64,000 bases of DNA from Blautia sp. SC05B48 (GCF_005848555.1 NZ_CP040518.1:1735001-1799000); one strand, 5' to 3'. Numbered from the stretch's first letter, positions 25,608 to 35,718 are shown. The notes: generated by a model not told the origin, from the sequence alone. Numbers and translations are program-made.

Positions 25608-27038
25608 ATGACAACAGAAACAAGACTGGAAGCAGATTCAATCGGAACTATGGAAGTGCCTGCAGAGGCTTATTACGGAGTTCAGGCTTTAAGGGCAAAA
25701 CAGAATTTTCCTATTACAGGTACAAAGCTTCATCCGGTATTTATCAGGAATCTGGCACAGATTAAAAAGGCAGCAGCTATCACTAATAATAATGCAGGGC
25801 TTCTTCCGGAGGATAAGGCAGATGCCATCGTCAGAGCCTGTGATGAAGTGATCGCAGGAAAACTGGCTGAGGAATTTATCGTAGATGCCATTCAGGGTGG
25901 TGCCGGAACCAGCGCAAATATGAATATGAATGAGGTGATCGCAAACAGAGCCGGTGAGATCCTCGGATGTCCGAAGGGCAGCTATAAAATGGTCCATCCA
26001 AATGATCACGTAAACATGGCGCAGTCCACCAATGATGTGATCCCGACGGCCGGTAAGCTTACCGTTCTGGATCTTCTTGCACCTCTGGAAAAAGCACTGA
26101 TAAGACTTGAGAAGGAGCTTGCAAAAAAGGCAGAGGAGTTCGATGATGTGATCACTATGGGACGTACACAGCTTCAGGATGCAGTTCCGATCCGTCTTGG
26201 CCAGGTGTTCCACGGTTATGCGTCTATGGTTTCCAGAGACCGGAAACGTATCGAAAAGGCTCACAGGGAAATGTATACCGTAAACCTTGGAGGAACTGCA
26301 GTGGGAACTGCTATCAATGTTTCTGATTCTTATTTTTATAAGATCGTGCCAAATCTGGAAAAGCTTACAGGTTATCCGCTGAAACAGGCCGAGGACCTTT
26401 TTGACGCAACAGAAAATCTGGACGGCTTTGTTGCTGTATCCGGTGTGGTAAAAACCTGTGCGGTGGATCTTTCCAAGATGTGCAACGATCTTCGACTGAT
26501 GTCTTCCGGCCCGAAAACCGGATTTGGAGAGATCAATCTTCCGGCAAAGCAGAATGGGTCTTCCATCATGCCAGGTAAGGTAAATCCGGTCATTCCGGAG
26601 GTAGTAAGCCAGGTTGCTTTCCACATCGTAGGACATGATACCACCATTACCATGGCGGCAGAAGCCGGACAGCTGGAGTTGAATGCTTTTGAGCCGGTTG
26701 TATTTTGTAATCTTTTTGAATCCATTACGACTCTGGAAAAAGCCGTGGATACATTGAGCGTAAACTGCATCACAGGAATCACCGCAAACCGCAAACGCTG
26801 CAAAGACCTGATGGAAAGCAGCGCAGGAATCGCAACGGCTCTTTGCCCGCATATTGGCTACAAGGCGTCTGCAACCATCGCAAAAACTGCAGTAAAAACC
26901 GGCAAATCTGTCCGGGAACTTGTTCTGGAACAGGAGATCATGACTGAGAAAGAGCTGGAAGAGGTTCTTGATCCGTATCTGATGACAGAAGTCGGAGAAG
27001 AGCGGAAAGAGGATGAAGCAAGAAGGAAAGCCTGCTGA
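25608..27038 (+). CDS. aspA: Aspartate ammonia-lyase (aspartase)
   Basis: A 476-residue enzyme of the fumarase/aspartase superfamily. The signature loop GSSIMPGKVNPVIPE lies near residue 318. GTSANMNMNEVIANRA and HVNMAQSTNDVIPT supply substrate-binding residues, the latter with the aspartase-type Asn-Asp pair. It converts aspartate to fumarate and ammonia, feeding fumarate respiration or succinate/propionate formation. GAGGG upstream marks the ATG at 25608. The stop codon lies inside a 23-nt dispersed repeat, so the last codon or two may be altered by insertion of that element. Probably controlled by the divergent Lrp regulator. Confidence 0.92.
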   Translation: MTTETRLEADSIGTMEVPAEAYYGVQALRAKQNFPITGTKLHPVFIRNLAQIKKAAAITNNNAGLLPEDKADAIVRACDEVIAGKLAEEFIVDAIQGGAGTSANMNMNEVIANRAGEILGCPKGSYKMVHPNDHVNMAQSTNDVIPTAGKLTVLDLLAPLEKALIRLEKELAKKAEEFDDVITMGRTQLQDAVPIRLGQVFHGYASMVSRDRKRIEKAHREMYTVNLGGTAVGTAINVSDSYFYKIVPNLEKLTGYPLKQAEDLFDATENLDGFVAVSGVVKTCAVDLSKMCNDLRLMSSGPKTGFGEINLPAKQNGSSIMPGKVNPVIPEVVSQVAFHIVGHDTTITMAAEAGQLELNAFEPVVFCNLFESITTLEKAVDTLSVNCITGITANRKRCKDLMESSAGIATALCPHIGYKASATIAKTAVKTGKSVRELVLEQEIMTEKELEEVLDPYLMTEVGEERKEDEARRKAC

Positions 27039-27057
27039 GAACGGAGTGAACAGTAAC
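27035..27057. repeat. Dispersed 23-nt repeat, copy 2
   Basis: Identical over 23 bases to 23547-23569. The aspA TGA stop is at 27036-27038 within it. Confidence 0.75.
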
Positions 27058-27090
27058 ATCGACAGGAATAAGATATCAATGAATACACAC

Positions 27091-27124
27091 AGGAGACTTG
27101 TCACAGTGCAGGTCTCCTTTTATA
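27091..27124 (+). terminator. Terminator of aspA
   Basis: AGGAGAC pairs with GTCTCCT around a 14-base loop, then TTTATAA. It lies just after the 23-nt repeat. Confidence 0.65.
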
Positions 27125-27161
27125 ATGGAAGAAACGCGATAAGAAAAGAAGGGAAAGATGC

Positions 27162-30100
27162 ATGCTTAAACGAACAGCCATACGGGCACTTTGTAATACA
27201 ACGGCATATCAGAGAGGCCTTGATATTTACCGTACCGGAAAGAGGATCCAGTCGCTGGATATTAAGTCGGAAGGAGCTGTGGATAAAATATCTGCAGCAG
27301 TGAAGGGAAGTGGGCGTAATGTATACAATACAGGCTTTCAGTATGATACAGAAGCGGACCGCATAAAAGAAGCATACTGTGACTGCCCGGCCTTTCGCAG
27401 CTATTCCGGGATCTGTAAGCATTGCGTGGCAGTGCTTCTGGAATATGGAGACCGTAAGGCCTATGAGCGTGTGGAAATCCGCAGACAGCAGGATGAGGAA
27501 CAGAAGCAGGCAGAGTTATTCAGCGGAACAGCATTTCCGGCTGCTTTATCCGGACCAGGGCAGCCTGCAACGAAAACCACCGTTGAGCTGAAAAGCCTCC
27601 TTAATCGCCAGCTATACAGCCGTATGCTTCCGTTTTCCGGGGATCCGTATTTTGGCAGGGTGGAGCTGGAAACCTGCCTGAAATTTAATTCTGTGAGAAA
27701 TTGCTTTACCGTGGAATTCCGTGTTGGCTGTGAGAAAAAATATATCCTCAAGGATGTGTTGGCCTTTGTGTGGAATCTGGATCATAATGAGAAGGTTTCT
27801 TATGGAAAAAATCTGGAATTTATCCATTCCGATGAAGTCTTTTCAGAAGGATCCAGAAGCGTGCTGTCCTTTATCCGGGAATGGGTCGAGAATCATCACG
27901 GCACTTACATGTCCAGATATGAACAGCTGAAGAATATAGCTGTGGAAAAGGTGAGGGATCTTACCGTTGACAGAAAAGAACTTGAGGATCTGCTTCTTAT
28001 ACTTGGCGAAAAAAGTTTCAAGTTCAAAATGAACAATGATCCGGAAACAACATGGCATTCTGTCAGAGAAATTCCGGACAGGACGCTGATGATCCGGAAG
28101 AAGGATCAGGGGTTATCTCTTGAGATCGCGCCGGTATACAGTGTGACAGGCATACGGTATCATATGTATTTTGATAATGCGAAGGTATATCTGGTTTCCA
28201 GGCAGGAGCTTGGAGCAGTGGAGGAATTTGTTACCTGTCTGGAGCGGCTTCCTGCAGGCCGAGGCTTTATTGATGAACCGGATGTGCCTGTGTTTGTGCG
28301 TGAGCTGCTTCCTTCCCTGAAAAAATTTTTTCACTGTGATCTCAGGGATTTCCCGGAAGAAACAGGTCTTGAATGCTACAAGGCTGCATATGAGATCTAT
28401 CTGGATGCGCCGGAGCGTGACTGGATCACCTGTAAGGCGTTTTCTGTTTACGGGAAGGATAAATTTTCGGTTTTTGACCGGGATGTGTCTGCCCGCACCA
28501 GGGATATTCCGGGAGAGCTTGGTGTGTTTGCGCTGCTGTCAAAATATTTTAATGGATATGATGACCAGCGGATGGAGCTGGCATTGGATTGTCGTGCCGG
28601 GGAACTGGAATCTTTGTGCAGGGAAGGTTCAGGGAAGCCCGACAGTGTGAAAGATTCCGAAGAAAAGCTTTACCAGCTTCTCACTGAAGGTATCCCCGCC
28701 ATGCAGAAAGTTGCAGATGTCTATATTTCCCAGTCCATCAAACAGATGCAGGTGACAAAGCTGCCAAACATCCGTCTTGGCGTTTCTCTGTCAGCCGGAC
28801 TTCTGAATCTGAATCTGGATGTGGAGGGGATGGATCAGGCGCAGCTTTTTGATATTCTTTCCAGGTACGATCGCAGGAAAAAATATTTCCGCCTGAAGGA
28901 TGGCAGCTTTCTGGATGTTTCCGATGGTCAGCTCAGGGAGCTTTCTGCTCTGAAAAATGGACTGCAGATTAGTGATCGTGAACTGAAAAAAGGAAAGACT
29001 CAGGTTCCGGCTTATCGTGCTATGTATCTGGACAGTCAGCTGAAGGGCGGCGATCTGATCAAGGTAGAGAAGGACAATGCCTTTCGTGCGTTGATCCGGA
29101 ACATGCAGACAATGGAAGAACATAAATTTCAGATTCCCAGGGAGCAGGAAAAAATCCTCCGGGGCTATCAGAAAGAGGGCTTTTACTGGATCAAAACTCT
29201 GAAGCATAATCAGTTTGGAGGGATCCTGGCAGATGATATGGGACTTGGAAAAACCCTCCAGGTGATCACTTTTCTCTGGTCAGAATTTCAGGAATCTGCG
29301 CCGGGAGAAAACAGACGTGCCCTTGTGATAACGCCTGCTTCGCTGGTGTTTAACTGGATGAACGAGATCGAACGTTTTGCGCCGGGACTTCCGGCTACCG
29401 TTGTGACTGGTGATGTGAAGGAGAGGAAAGCACTGATCAAAAATGCGGGAGAACGGGAGGTTCTGATCACTTCCTATGACCTTCTGAAACGGGATCTGAA
29501 GGCTTATCAGAACCTGAATTTTGCTGTGCAGATCATTGATGAGGCGCAGTATATCAAGAATCACGGAACTCAGGTGGCAAAGGCTGTGAAGGAGATCCGG
29601 TCGGAATTCAGGCTTGCGCTGACCGGTACACCGGTGGAGAACAGGCTTAGTGAGCTGTGGAGTATTTTTGATTTTCTGATGCCGGGATTTTTGTATTCTT
29701 ATGAGAAATTCCGCAAGGAAATAGAGCTTCCAGCTGTGCAGTACAGCAATTCCGATGCGATGGAGCGTCTGCAGAAAATGATCCGTCCTTTTGTGCTGCG
29801 GAGATTGAAGAGGGATGTGCTGAAGGATCTTCCGGATAAGCTGGAAAAAGATATGTTTTCCCCGTTGGAAAGCGAGCAGAAGGAGCTGTATGAGGCCCAT
29901 ACGGAACGGCTTCGCCTGATGCTTGGGATGCAGTCGGATGCGGAGTTTCGCACTTCTAAACTGCAGATCCTTGCAGAGATCACGAGGTTGCGGCAGATCT
30001 GCTGTTATCCAGGACTGGTATATGAAGGATACAAAGGGAATTCTTCCAAGCTGGAGATGTGCATGGAATTGGTTCAGAATGCGGTGAATGGCGGACATAA

Positions 30101-30554
30101 GCTCCTGTTGTTTTCCCAGTTTACTACCATGCTGGATGTGCTGGCTGTCCGTCTGAAAAAAGCAAAAGTTTCTTTTTATATGTTGACCGGATCGACTTCC
30201 AAGGAAAAACGGGCGCAGATGGTACATGCATTTAATGAGGATGATACTTCTGTTTTCTGCATTTCTCTGAAAGCAGGAGGAACAGGCCTGAATCTTACGG
30301 CAGCTGATATTGTGATCCACTACGATCCCTGGTGGAATCTTGCCGTGCAGAATCAGGCAACAGACCGTGCCCACCGCATCGGTCAGCAGAACGTTGTCAG
30401 TGTCTACCGCCTCTTTATGAAAGACACCATAGAAGAACGAATCCGGGCTCTTCAGGAAAGAAAACGGGAACTGGCTGATGAGATCTTAAGCGGCGAGGGA
30501 ATCGGCCAGGCTTTGATAAGCAGAGAGGAATTACTGGAGCTGCTAGGCAGATAA
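27162..30554 (+). CDS. SWIM-domain SNF2-family helicase/translocase
   Basis: A 1130-residue protein. A SWIM zinc finger lies near the start, with C73-x-C75 and C85-x-H87 (CDCPAFRSYSGICKH). A long middle region (about 100-650) contains the non-catalytic domain of this family. The SNF2 motor occupies the C-terminal 450 residues: Walker A ILADDMGLGKTLQ (near 690), DEAQ box IIDEAQYIKNHG, LTGTPVENRLSELWS, then LTGSTSKEKR, SLKAGGTGLNLTAAD and ATDRAHRIGQQ. It is predicted to move on double-stranded DNA and remodel bound proteins. Its bacterial role is not established. A Bacillus-like relative is YwqA/SNF2. It stands alone behind the aspA terminator. Confidence 0.9.
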   Translation: MLKRTAIRALCNTTAYQRGLDIYRTGKRIQSLDIKSEGAVDKISAAVKGSGRNVYNTGFQYDTEADRIKEAYCDCPAFRSYSGICKHCVAVLLEYGDRKAYERVEIRRQQDEEQKQAELFSGTAFPAALSGPGQPATKTTVELKSLLNRQLYSRMLPFSGDPYFGRVELETCLKFNSVRNCFTVEFRVGCEKKYILKDVLAFVWNLDHNEKVSYGKNLEFIHSDEVFSEGSRSVLSFIREWVENHHGTYMSRYEQLKNIAVEKVRDLTVDRKELEDLLLILGEKSFKFKMNNDPETTWHSVREIPDRTLMIRKKDQGLSLEIAPVYSVTGIRYHMYFDNAKVYLVSRQELGAVEEFVTCLERLPAGRGFIDEPDVPVFVRELLPSLKKFFHCDLRDFPEETGLECYKAAYEIYLDAPERDWITCKAFSVYGKDKFSVFDRDVSARTRDIPGELGVFALLSKYFNGYDDQRMELALDCRAGELESLCREGSGKPDSVKDSEEKLYQLLTEGIPAMQKVADVYISQSIKQMQVTKLPNIRLGVSLSAGLLNLNLDVEGMDQAQLFDILSRYDRRKKYFRLKDGSFLDVSDGQLRELSALKNGLQISDRELKKGKTQVPAYRAMYLDSQLKGGDLIKVEKDNAFRALIRNMQTMEEHKFQIPREQEKILRGYQKEGFYWIKTLKHNQFGGILADDMGLGKTLQVITFLWSEFQESAPGENRRALVITPASLVFNWMNEIERFAPGLPATVVTGDVKERKALIKNAGEREVLITSYDLLKRDLKAYQNLNFAVQIIDEAQYIKNHGTQVAKAVKEIRSEFRLALTGTPVENRLSELWSIFDFLMPGFLYSYEKFRKEIELPAVQYSNSDAMERLQKMIRPFVLRRLKRDVLKDLPDKLEKDMFSPLESEQKELYEAHTERLRLMLGMQSDAEFRTSKLQILAEITRLRQICCYPGLVYEGYKGNSSKLEMCMELVQNAVNGGHKLLLFSQFTTMLDVLAVRLKKAKVSFYMLTGSTSKEKRAQMVHAFNEDDTSVFCISLKAGGTGLNLTAADIVIHYDPWWNLAVQNQATDRAHRIGQQNVVSVYRLFMKDTIEERIRALQERKRELADEILSGEGIGQALISREELLELLGR

Positions 30555-30569
30555 AATTCTTAACCGAAT

Positions 30570-30626
30570 CAAGTAAGTTCCCTGCTTCAATTACGAAAAG
30601 CAATACGCGGTGAGGGGACTTGCTTG
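30570..30626. repeat. Inverted repeat downstream of the SNF2 gene
   Basis: CAAGTAAGTTCCCT (30570-30583) opposes AGGGGACTTGCTTG (30613-30626) with 12 of 14 matches. The preceding ACCGAATCAAGTA resembles ACCGGATCAAGTA at 43723, so the two sites share a longer element. Confidence 0.5.
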
Positions 30627-30636
30627 TATCGGGAAG

Positions 30637-30664
30637 AATGCAGGCTGTGAATATCCGCCTGACT
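30637..30664. repeat. Dispersed GTGAATATCCGC motif, copy 4
   Basis: TGCAGGCTGTGAATATCCGC followed by CTGACTC. It matches the motif at 43740 and elsewhere, immediately before a bidirectional terminator. Confidence 0.5.
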
Positions 30665-30668
30665 CAAC

Positions 30669-30733
30669 AAAAACACCCCCGATGGAAATCGCGTGTGTAA
30701 ATTACATACGATATCCGTCAGGGGTGTTTTATT
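30669..30733. terminator. Bidirectional terminator, SNF2 gene / NSS transporter
   Basis: AAAACACCCC pairs with GGGGTGTTTT. An imperfect inner helix continues towards a GTAAATTAC tip. A and T runs on both sides allow termination in both directions. Confidence 0.85.
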
Positions 30734-30745
30734 TAAAGTTTTATT

Positions 30746-32119
30746 TTATGAAAAAAACTTATCGTACAGACCAAAGAAGAAGATAAACAGAATGATCAGC
30801 GGCAGGACATAAGTGATGTATCCGCGCATCCATTTCCGGATCTTCATGCCTTTTCCGGTGTTGGCTTCTTCTGTGAAGTTTTCCCAGCCCCAGCCCCGTT
30901 TGGAAACACAGAAAAGCAGGTATACAAGAGAACCAAGCGGGAGCAGAATGTTGCTTACCAGAAAATCTTCAAGGTCGAGAATTGCGCCGCCGAATACCTT
31001 GAGCCAGTCCCAGGACCATACATTGTATCCAAGTACGCATGGCAGAGACAGAAGGATGATGGCGATGGCATTTACAAGACTGGATTTTTTTCGGCTCCAG
31101 CCGGTAAGCTCCATACCGCAGGAAATAATATTTTCAAATACAGCCAGGATGGTAGAGAAAGCTGCAAATGACATAAAGATGAAGAACAGGCTTCCCCACA
31201 GTCTTCCAAGCGGAATGTGGTTGAAAATATTCGGCAGTGTGATGAAGATCAGGCTCGGTCCGGAAGTCTGGTCAACATTGAATGTGAAACATGCTGGGAA
31301 AATAATAAGTCCGGAGGTGATCGCAACAAAAGTATCCAGAAGCGCAATGTTCACGGATTCCCCAAGCAGTGCGTGATCTTTTCCGATGTAGCTTCCGAAG
31401 ATAGCCATTGCGCCGATACCAAGACTAAGAGTAAAAAATGCCTGGTTCATGGCACCGGTGATGGTGGAAATGATACCGATCTCCTTCATGCGTTCAAAAT
31501 CCGGGATCAGATAAAACTTCAGTCCTTCTTTTGCACCTTCCATAGTGAAACTGTTGACAGCCAGAACCACCATAATGATCAGAAGGGAGATCATCATGAT
31601 CTTGGTAACTTTTTCAAGCCCATTCTGAAGACCACGGGAGCAGACAAAAACACCTGCGATAACAACAACGATCATCCAGAAGCCCATGGTAACAGGCTGC
31701 CCCAGCATGTCTGTAAATTTTCCGGCAATACCCTCAGAATCAAGTCCCTGGAATTTGCCGGTGGCAGTCATATAGAAGTAATTCAGCATCCAGCCGGTAA
31801 CAGTAGTGTAGAACATCATCAGAAGGTAGCAGCCGATCAAAGTGATGTATCCGTGGATGTGCCATTTCTGGCCGGGTTTTTCCAGTGCATAGTAGGCTTT
31901 GACAGGGCTCTTCTGGCTGGCACGTCCAACAGAAAATTCCATAGTCATAACAGGAAGACCCAGGATTGCCAGAAAGATCAGGTAAAACAGTACAAATGCA
32001 CCGCCGCCGCCCTGTCCGGCCATATAAGGGAACTTCCACACATTTCCGATTCCGATGGCACAGCCGGCAGAAATCAGAATGAATCCCAGACGGGATCCCA
32101 GTTGCTCTCTCTCTTTCAT
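30746..32119 (-). CDS. Neurotransmitter:sodium symporter (NSS) family transporter
   Basis: A 457-residue transporter with about 11-12 membrane helices and a LeuT-type start (LGSRLGFILISAGCAIGIGN, then VWKFPYMAGQGGGGAFVLFY) that supplies the unwound TM1 with its sodium-site residues. TM6 (TLSLGIGAMAIFGSYIGKD) also matches. Such bacterial proteins import amino acids or similar compounds with sodium, and the substrate cannot be read from sequence. GAGGTG precedes the ATG. It is unlinked to the neighbouring sugar locus. Confidence 0.9.
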   Translation of the reverse strand: MKEREQLGSRLGFILISAGCAIGIGNVWKFPYMAGQGGGGAFVLFYLIFLAILGLPVMTMEFSVGRASQKSPVKAYYALEKPGQKWHIHGYITLIGCYLLMMFYTTVTGWMLNYFYMTATGKFQGLDSEGIAGKFTDMLGQPVTMGFWMIVVVIAGVFVCSRGLQNGLEKVTKIMMISLLIIMVVLAVNSFTMEGAKEGLKFYLIPDFERMKEIGIISTITGAMNQAFFTLSLGIGAMAIFGSYIGKDHALLGESVNIALLDTFVAITSGLIIFPACFTFNVDQTSGPSLIFITLPNIFNHIPLGRLWGSLFFIFMSFAAFSTILAVFENIISCGMELTGWSRKKSSLVNAIAIILLSLPCVLGYNVWSWDWLKVFGGAILDLEDFLVSNILLPLGSLVYLLFCVSKRGWGWENFTEEANTGKGMKIRKWMRGYITYVLPLIILFIFFFGLYDKFFS

Positions 32120-32218
32120 AATTCACCTCATTATTGCAGTATGGTAAACTGCTATTTGTATAAAGTCACAGGTTTTATCTTAACACATTCCGGGATATTG
32201 CACAATAAAAAGAACTTG

Positions 32219-32251
32219 CATTTTACATAAAACATATGTTAGAGTAAAATG
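32219..32251 (-). terminator. Hairpin after the response regulator gene
   Basis: CATTTTAC and GTAAAATG form an 8-bp stem with an inner AACAT/ATGTT helix. On the minus strand it is followed by CAAGTTCTTTTTATT. It lies about 50 bases past the response-regulator stop and upstream of the NSS gene, so it could also affect that leader. Confidence 0.5.
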
Positions 32252-32302
32252 TAATTTTAACGAGGCGAAGTGGTGAAACGTTACGCTTTAACTAGATAAA
32301 GA

Positions 32303-33910
32303 TCATATGCCGATAGAACCTGGATAACTGTTCTTTTCAGTCAGGGATACAAAGTTTTTTGGAGAGATTCCGTAATATTTCCGGAAACATTTGCTGAAAT
32401 ATCCGGAATCAGAAAATCCGCATAAAGAAGCTACATTTTGAATGGAAGGGCTGTCTTCCAGAAGAAACTGTCTGGCTTTTTTCATGCGGCAGACATTGAT
32501 ATAAGAGGTAAGTGTAACTCCGGATTCCTGACTGAATACAGCAGAGAGATGCTGGGGATTGACAAAAAAATGGGAAGCAATAGTTTCAAGACGAAGATCC
32601 GTCTGATTAAAATTCAGACAGATATATTCCTGAACCTGGGACACAAGAGCTGACTTCCGCGGATTTTTTTCATCAGCAAGGGAATCCAGAACTGCTTTGC
32701 AGGTAGACTGGAGCAGTTGTTTTAATTGCAGGGCACTCTGGCAGTTCTGGTAAGTATTCAGGGCGTTTTCCAGAAGAGGAAAAAGTGTTTCACGCTGACT
32801 GCACTCCGTGATAAAACCGTCAAGTACAGTAAGAAAAGCAGCAGTTACACTCCAGGTCTGCCGGATATGGATTTTTTTTGTGATGATATCGTTGAAATAT
32901 TCATCAATATATTTACAGAGAGCCGGTGAATTTTGCTGGCGCAGAAAGATCAGGATATCATCATAAACCAGAGGCTTTAATGTAAAATCAGCGGAATGGG
33001 ACTGGGGCGTGAAATAAAGAAATCCGGAAGAAGACGCAGTTCTGTTATGAAAAACAGAAAGAGCCTCTTCATAGGAATAACGGATTCCTTCCACGCCTTC
33101 ATGAGGTGTTCCGCAGCAGAAAAAAGTGGAAATCTGTGCAATATTATCATATATCCCGGCAAGTCTGAGACAGGATTGTTCCAGATCGGCAAAAGAAAAA
33201 TCAGAGCTTTTTTCCATGATGATATACTGTCTCATCTGAGAATAGTCAATGTAAATAAGCTCTTTGCACACAGGCTGTAAGATTTCTCTGCATATATTTT
33301 CCAGGATGGTGTGGAGCAGAGAAAAATCACCTTTTTCATCCCATATTTCCGGATTGGCACTGTGGATCTCCATAAGAATAGTAAGATAACCGGAAGTTTT
33401 ATGAACCGGAATTTTTTTCAGATCATCCGGAGAAATGGTTGTTCCACTGATCACTTTCTGGAAGAAATTAAGCTGCATTTGTCGTGTATACAGATCGCGG
33501 AACTGAAAATAATTATTCACATAACTGTTTCTGGAATTTTCCTGATCGATCTCGTCACTTACTTTCTGGAGTGTCTCCATAAGCTCCCGGTGATCCAGTG
33601 GCTTCAGGAGGTATCCGCGGACCTGAAGAGAGATGGCTTTTTGGGCATAGTCAAAATCTTCGTATCCTGTGGAAAGGATGAACCTGGTATGACAGTCTGT
33701 TCCAAGAGCTGCAATCATATCCAGACCGCTCATAACCGGCATGGATATATCCACAAGGGCAATATCGGGTTTGACATTTTCAATAAGCTGGATTCCGGCC
33801 TGTCCGTTATTAGCTTCCCCTGCAATGTTGTAAATGTTTTGTTTTTCAAGAAAATTGATCAGAGATTTTCTGAAAAAAATTTCATCGTCAATAATTACGA
33901 GTGTTTTCAA
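32303..33910 (-). CDS. YesN-type response regulator (receiver + AraC output)
   Basis: A 535-residue regulator. The receiver domain (residues 1-120) has the acidic pair in LVIIDDE and the phospho-acceptor Asp in IALVDISMPVMSG. A variable middle region follows, then a C-terminal AraC double helix-turn-helix (ETIASHFFVNPQHLSAVFSQ, then QNVASLCGFSDSGYFSKCFR). The best start is a TTG at 33910, nine bases after GAGGGGG, which overlaps the kinase stop. An upstream in-frame TTG at 33928 lacks a site. It is cotranscribed with the sensor kinase and should activate the divergent ABC/GH2 genes in response to a carbohydrate. Confidence 0.88.
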   Translation of the reverse strand: MKTLVIIDDEIFFRKSLINFLEKQNIYNIAGEANNGQAGIQLIENVKPDIALVDISMPVMSGLDMIAALGTDCHTRFILSTGYEDFDYAQKAISLQVRGYLLKPLDHRELMETLQKVSDEIDQENSRNSYVNNYFQFRDLYTRQMQLNFFQKVISGTTISPDDLKKIPVHKTSGYLTILMEIHSANPEIWDEKGDFSLLHTILENICREILQPVCKELIYIDYSQMRQYIIMEKSSDFSFADLEQSCLRLAGIYDNIAQISTFFCCGTPHEGVEGIRYSYEEALSVFHNRTASSSGFLYFTPQSHSADFTLKPLVYDDILIFLRQQNSPALCKYIDEYFNDIITKKIHIRQTWSVTAAFLTVLDGFITECSQRETLFPLLENALNTYQNCQSALQLKQLLQSTCKAVLDSLADEKNPRKSALVSQVQEYICLNFNQTDLRLETIASHFFVNPQHLSAVFSQESGVTLTSYINVCRMKKARQFLLEDSPSIQNVASLCGFSDSGYFSKCFRKYYGISPKNFVSLTEKNSYPGSIGI

Positions 33911-33924
33911 TTTATATTTCCCCC

Positions 33925-35718
33925 TCAATCAGATTTTTTGTCAGGTATTACTATGGTTACAGTGGTTCCCTTTTCAGGTGAACTTTCGATGGTGAGTCCG
34001 TAATTCTCACCGTAGAGAAGAGCAATCCTGTGGTTGATACTTGGAAGCCCGAAAGAATGTCGGGCAGTTTTGAAGTCTCTGATAGAACGGTTAAGTTCGG
34101 CAAGTTTTTCCGGCGGGATACCGGAACCATTATCAGAAACAGAAATACAGATGGTACCATTTCTGATAGAAACATTTAAGTGAATATGGCATATCTGGCT
34201 GGTAAGTCCGTGGACAAAAATATTTTCCACAACAGGCTGTATGGTCAGCTTGGGTATCTCTGCCCCATGATCCTCCCAGGACGGCTCATAGATGATCTCG
34301 TAATCAACAAAATCCATATACCGCAGATTCTGGATATAAAGATACTGTTCTGTAAGAAGCAGCTCCTGGCGCAGAGGAATGATAAACTGTCCCTTTGAAA
34401 GAGAGTTTCTGTAGAAAGATGACATGGCAGACACTGCTTTTACTGCGGTATCATTCATGTCAAGTTCTATGAGAGACTTGATGGTGTTTAAAGTATTATA
34501 AAGAAAATGGGGATTGATCTGGGACTGTAAAAGACGTATTTCCATTTTCTGTTTGGCATTTTGTTCCTCATAGATATCGTTAAGTAATGTCTGGATCTTC
34601 TGCATCATAAGGTTAAACTGGTTATAGAGAACTGCAAGTTCATCATTTGAAGAGTAACTGGCAGAAATATTCAGCTTTCCGGCAGACGCAGATTTCATTT
34701 TTTCTACAAGTCTCTGTATAGGTGCGGTGACAGTACCTGTACATAATATGGAAAAAAATACAGATAAAATGAACACTACAATGCTGATCAGAAGAATATT
34801 GTGCAGGATCACCATATGATCCAGAGGCAGGCTTTCCAGAGGAATCAGGTTGATAACATTCCAGTTCAGGTCAGGATAGGATTTGCAGATAAAAAGAGTG
34901 TTAGTGCCGTCTACGGAAAAAAACTGCCTGTCGGTTTCTGTCAGGGTTTTATAATTCTCTGAACTGATTTTTGTGTAGGATGAGAAGTCTTTATAAATAC
35001 CTCTGGATGAAGACGAGGAAAGTATCTGTCCGTTTTCATCAGTAATATAGAAATCCCTGGAAGAGCTGTCCGGAAGATCGCGGAATGCAGAGGAAATATT
35101 TGTTTCCCTGATCAGAAGGACCAGGGCGCCCAGATATTTGGTGTTATCAATGTTTGTAATACTTTTTAAGGCTACAAAGGTTGGTTCTCCGCTTATCTGG
35201 AAGGGCCCGAGAAACTGAAAGGCCAGATTAGTCTGAAGGCTGTCAAGGATTTCAGAACCTAAAATGGAATCAAGCTGATCTGTTTCTGTGGTACTGCTGT
35301 GAAACCAGTGGTTTTCCGTATCCAGGATATCCCAGGCATAGATGTTTTTGTGAAGTCCGATGATACGCTGAGCCTGGTCTGTAAGTTCGGAATTTACCAG
35401 AAAATGTTCCAGTGTGTTTTCGGGAACTGTGGGATTTTCTTTTAAAACATCGGCGATATTGCTGTTGATGGAAAGAGTGATGGCATAGTTTGATATATGA
35501 TCGATCTTTTCTCCAAGGTTGCTGGTGATCAGGGATAGCTGTTGCTGGCTGGAAAGTGCGGCACGCTTGATCAGTACTTTTTTGGATGCAGTATAAAAAA
35601 ACACGGAAGTAAGCATAAGTATCAGAGAACTGAGCAGCAGATATGTAATAAAAAGCCTGCGTTTCAGACTGATTCCTAAAAATAATTGAAACGCCTTTTT
35701 TTTCAGATTTTCTATCAT
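33925..35718 (-). CDS. YesM-type sensor histidine kinase
   Basis: A 597-residue membrane kinase. A first membrane segment near residues 23-45 and a second near 300-320 enclose an extracellular sensor of about 250 residues. A HAMP linker follows. The phospho-acceptor lies in the His_kinase motif QSQINPHFLYNTLNTIKSLI, and an ATP-binding domain has VVENIFVHGL and ISVSDNGSGIPPE. AGGAGGGGG precedes the ATG. The stop overlaps the ribosome site of the response regulator. This class senses extracellular oligosaccharides, often together with a binding protein, and here it is divergent from an ABC importer. Confidence 0.9.
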   Translation of the reverse strand: MIENLKKKAFQLFLGISLKRRLFITYLLLSSLILMLTSVFFYTASKKVLIKRAALSSQQQLSLITSNLGEKIDHISNYAITLSINSNIADVLKENPTVPENTLEHFLVNSELTDQAQRIIGLHKNIYAWDILDTENHWFHSSTTETDQLDSILGSEILDSLQTNLAFQFLGPFQISGEPTFVALKSITNIDNTKYLGALVLLIRETNISSAFRDLPDSSSRDFYITDENGQILSSSSSRGIYKDFSSYTKISSENYKTLTETDRQFFSVDGTNTLFICKSYPDLNWNVINLIPLESLPLDHMVILHNILLISIVVFILSVFFSILCTGTVTAPIQRLVEKMKSASAGKLNISASYSSNDELAVLYNQFNLMMQKIQTLLNDIYEEQNAKQKMEIRLLQSQINPHFLYNTLNTIKSLIELDMNDTAVKAVSAMSSFYRNSLSKGQFIIPLRQELLLTEQYLYIQNLRYMDFVDYEIIYEPSWEDHGAEIPKLTIQPVVENIFVHGLTSQICHIHLNVSIRNGTICISVSDNGSGIPPEKLAELNRSIRDFKTARHSFGLPSINHRIALLYGENYGLTIESSPEKGTTVTIVIPDKKSD

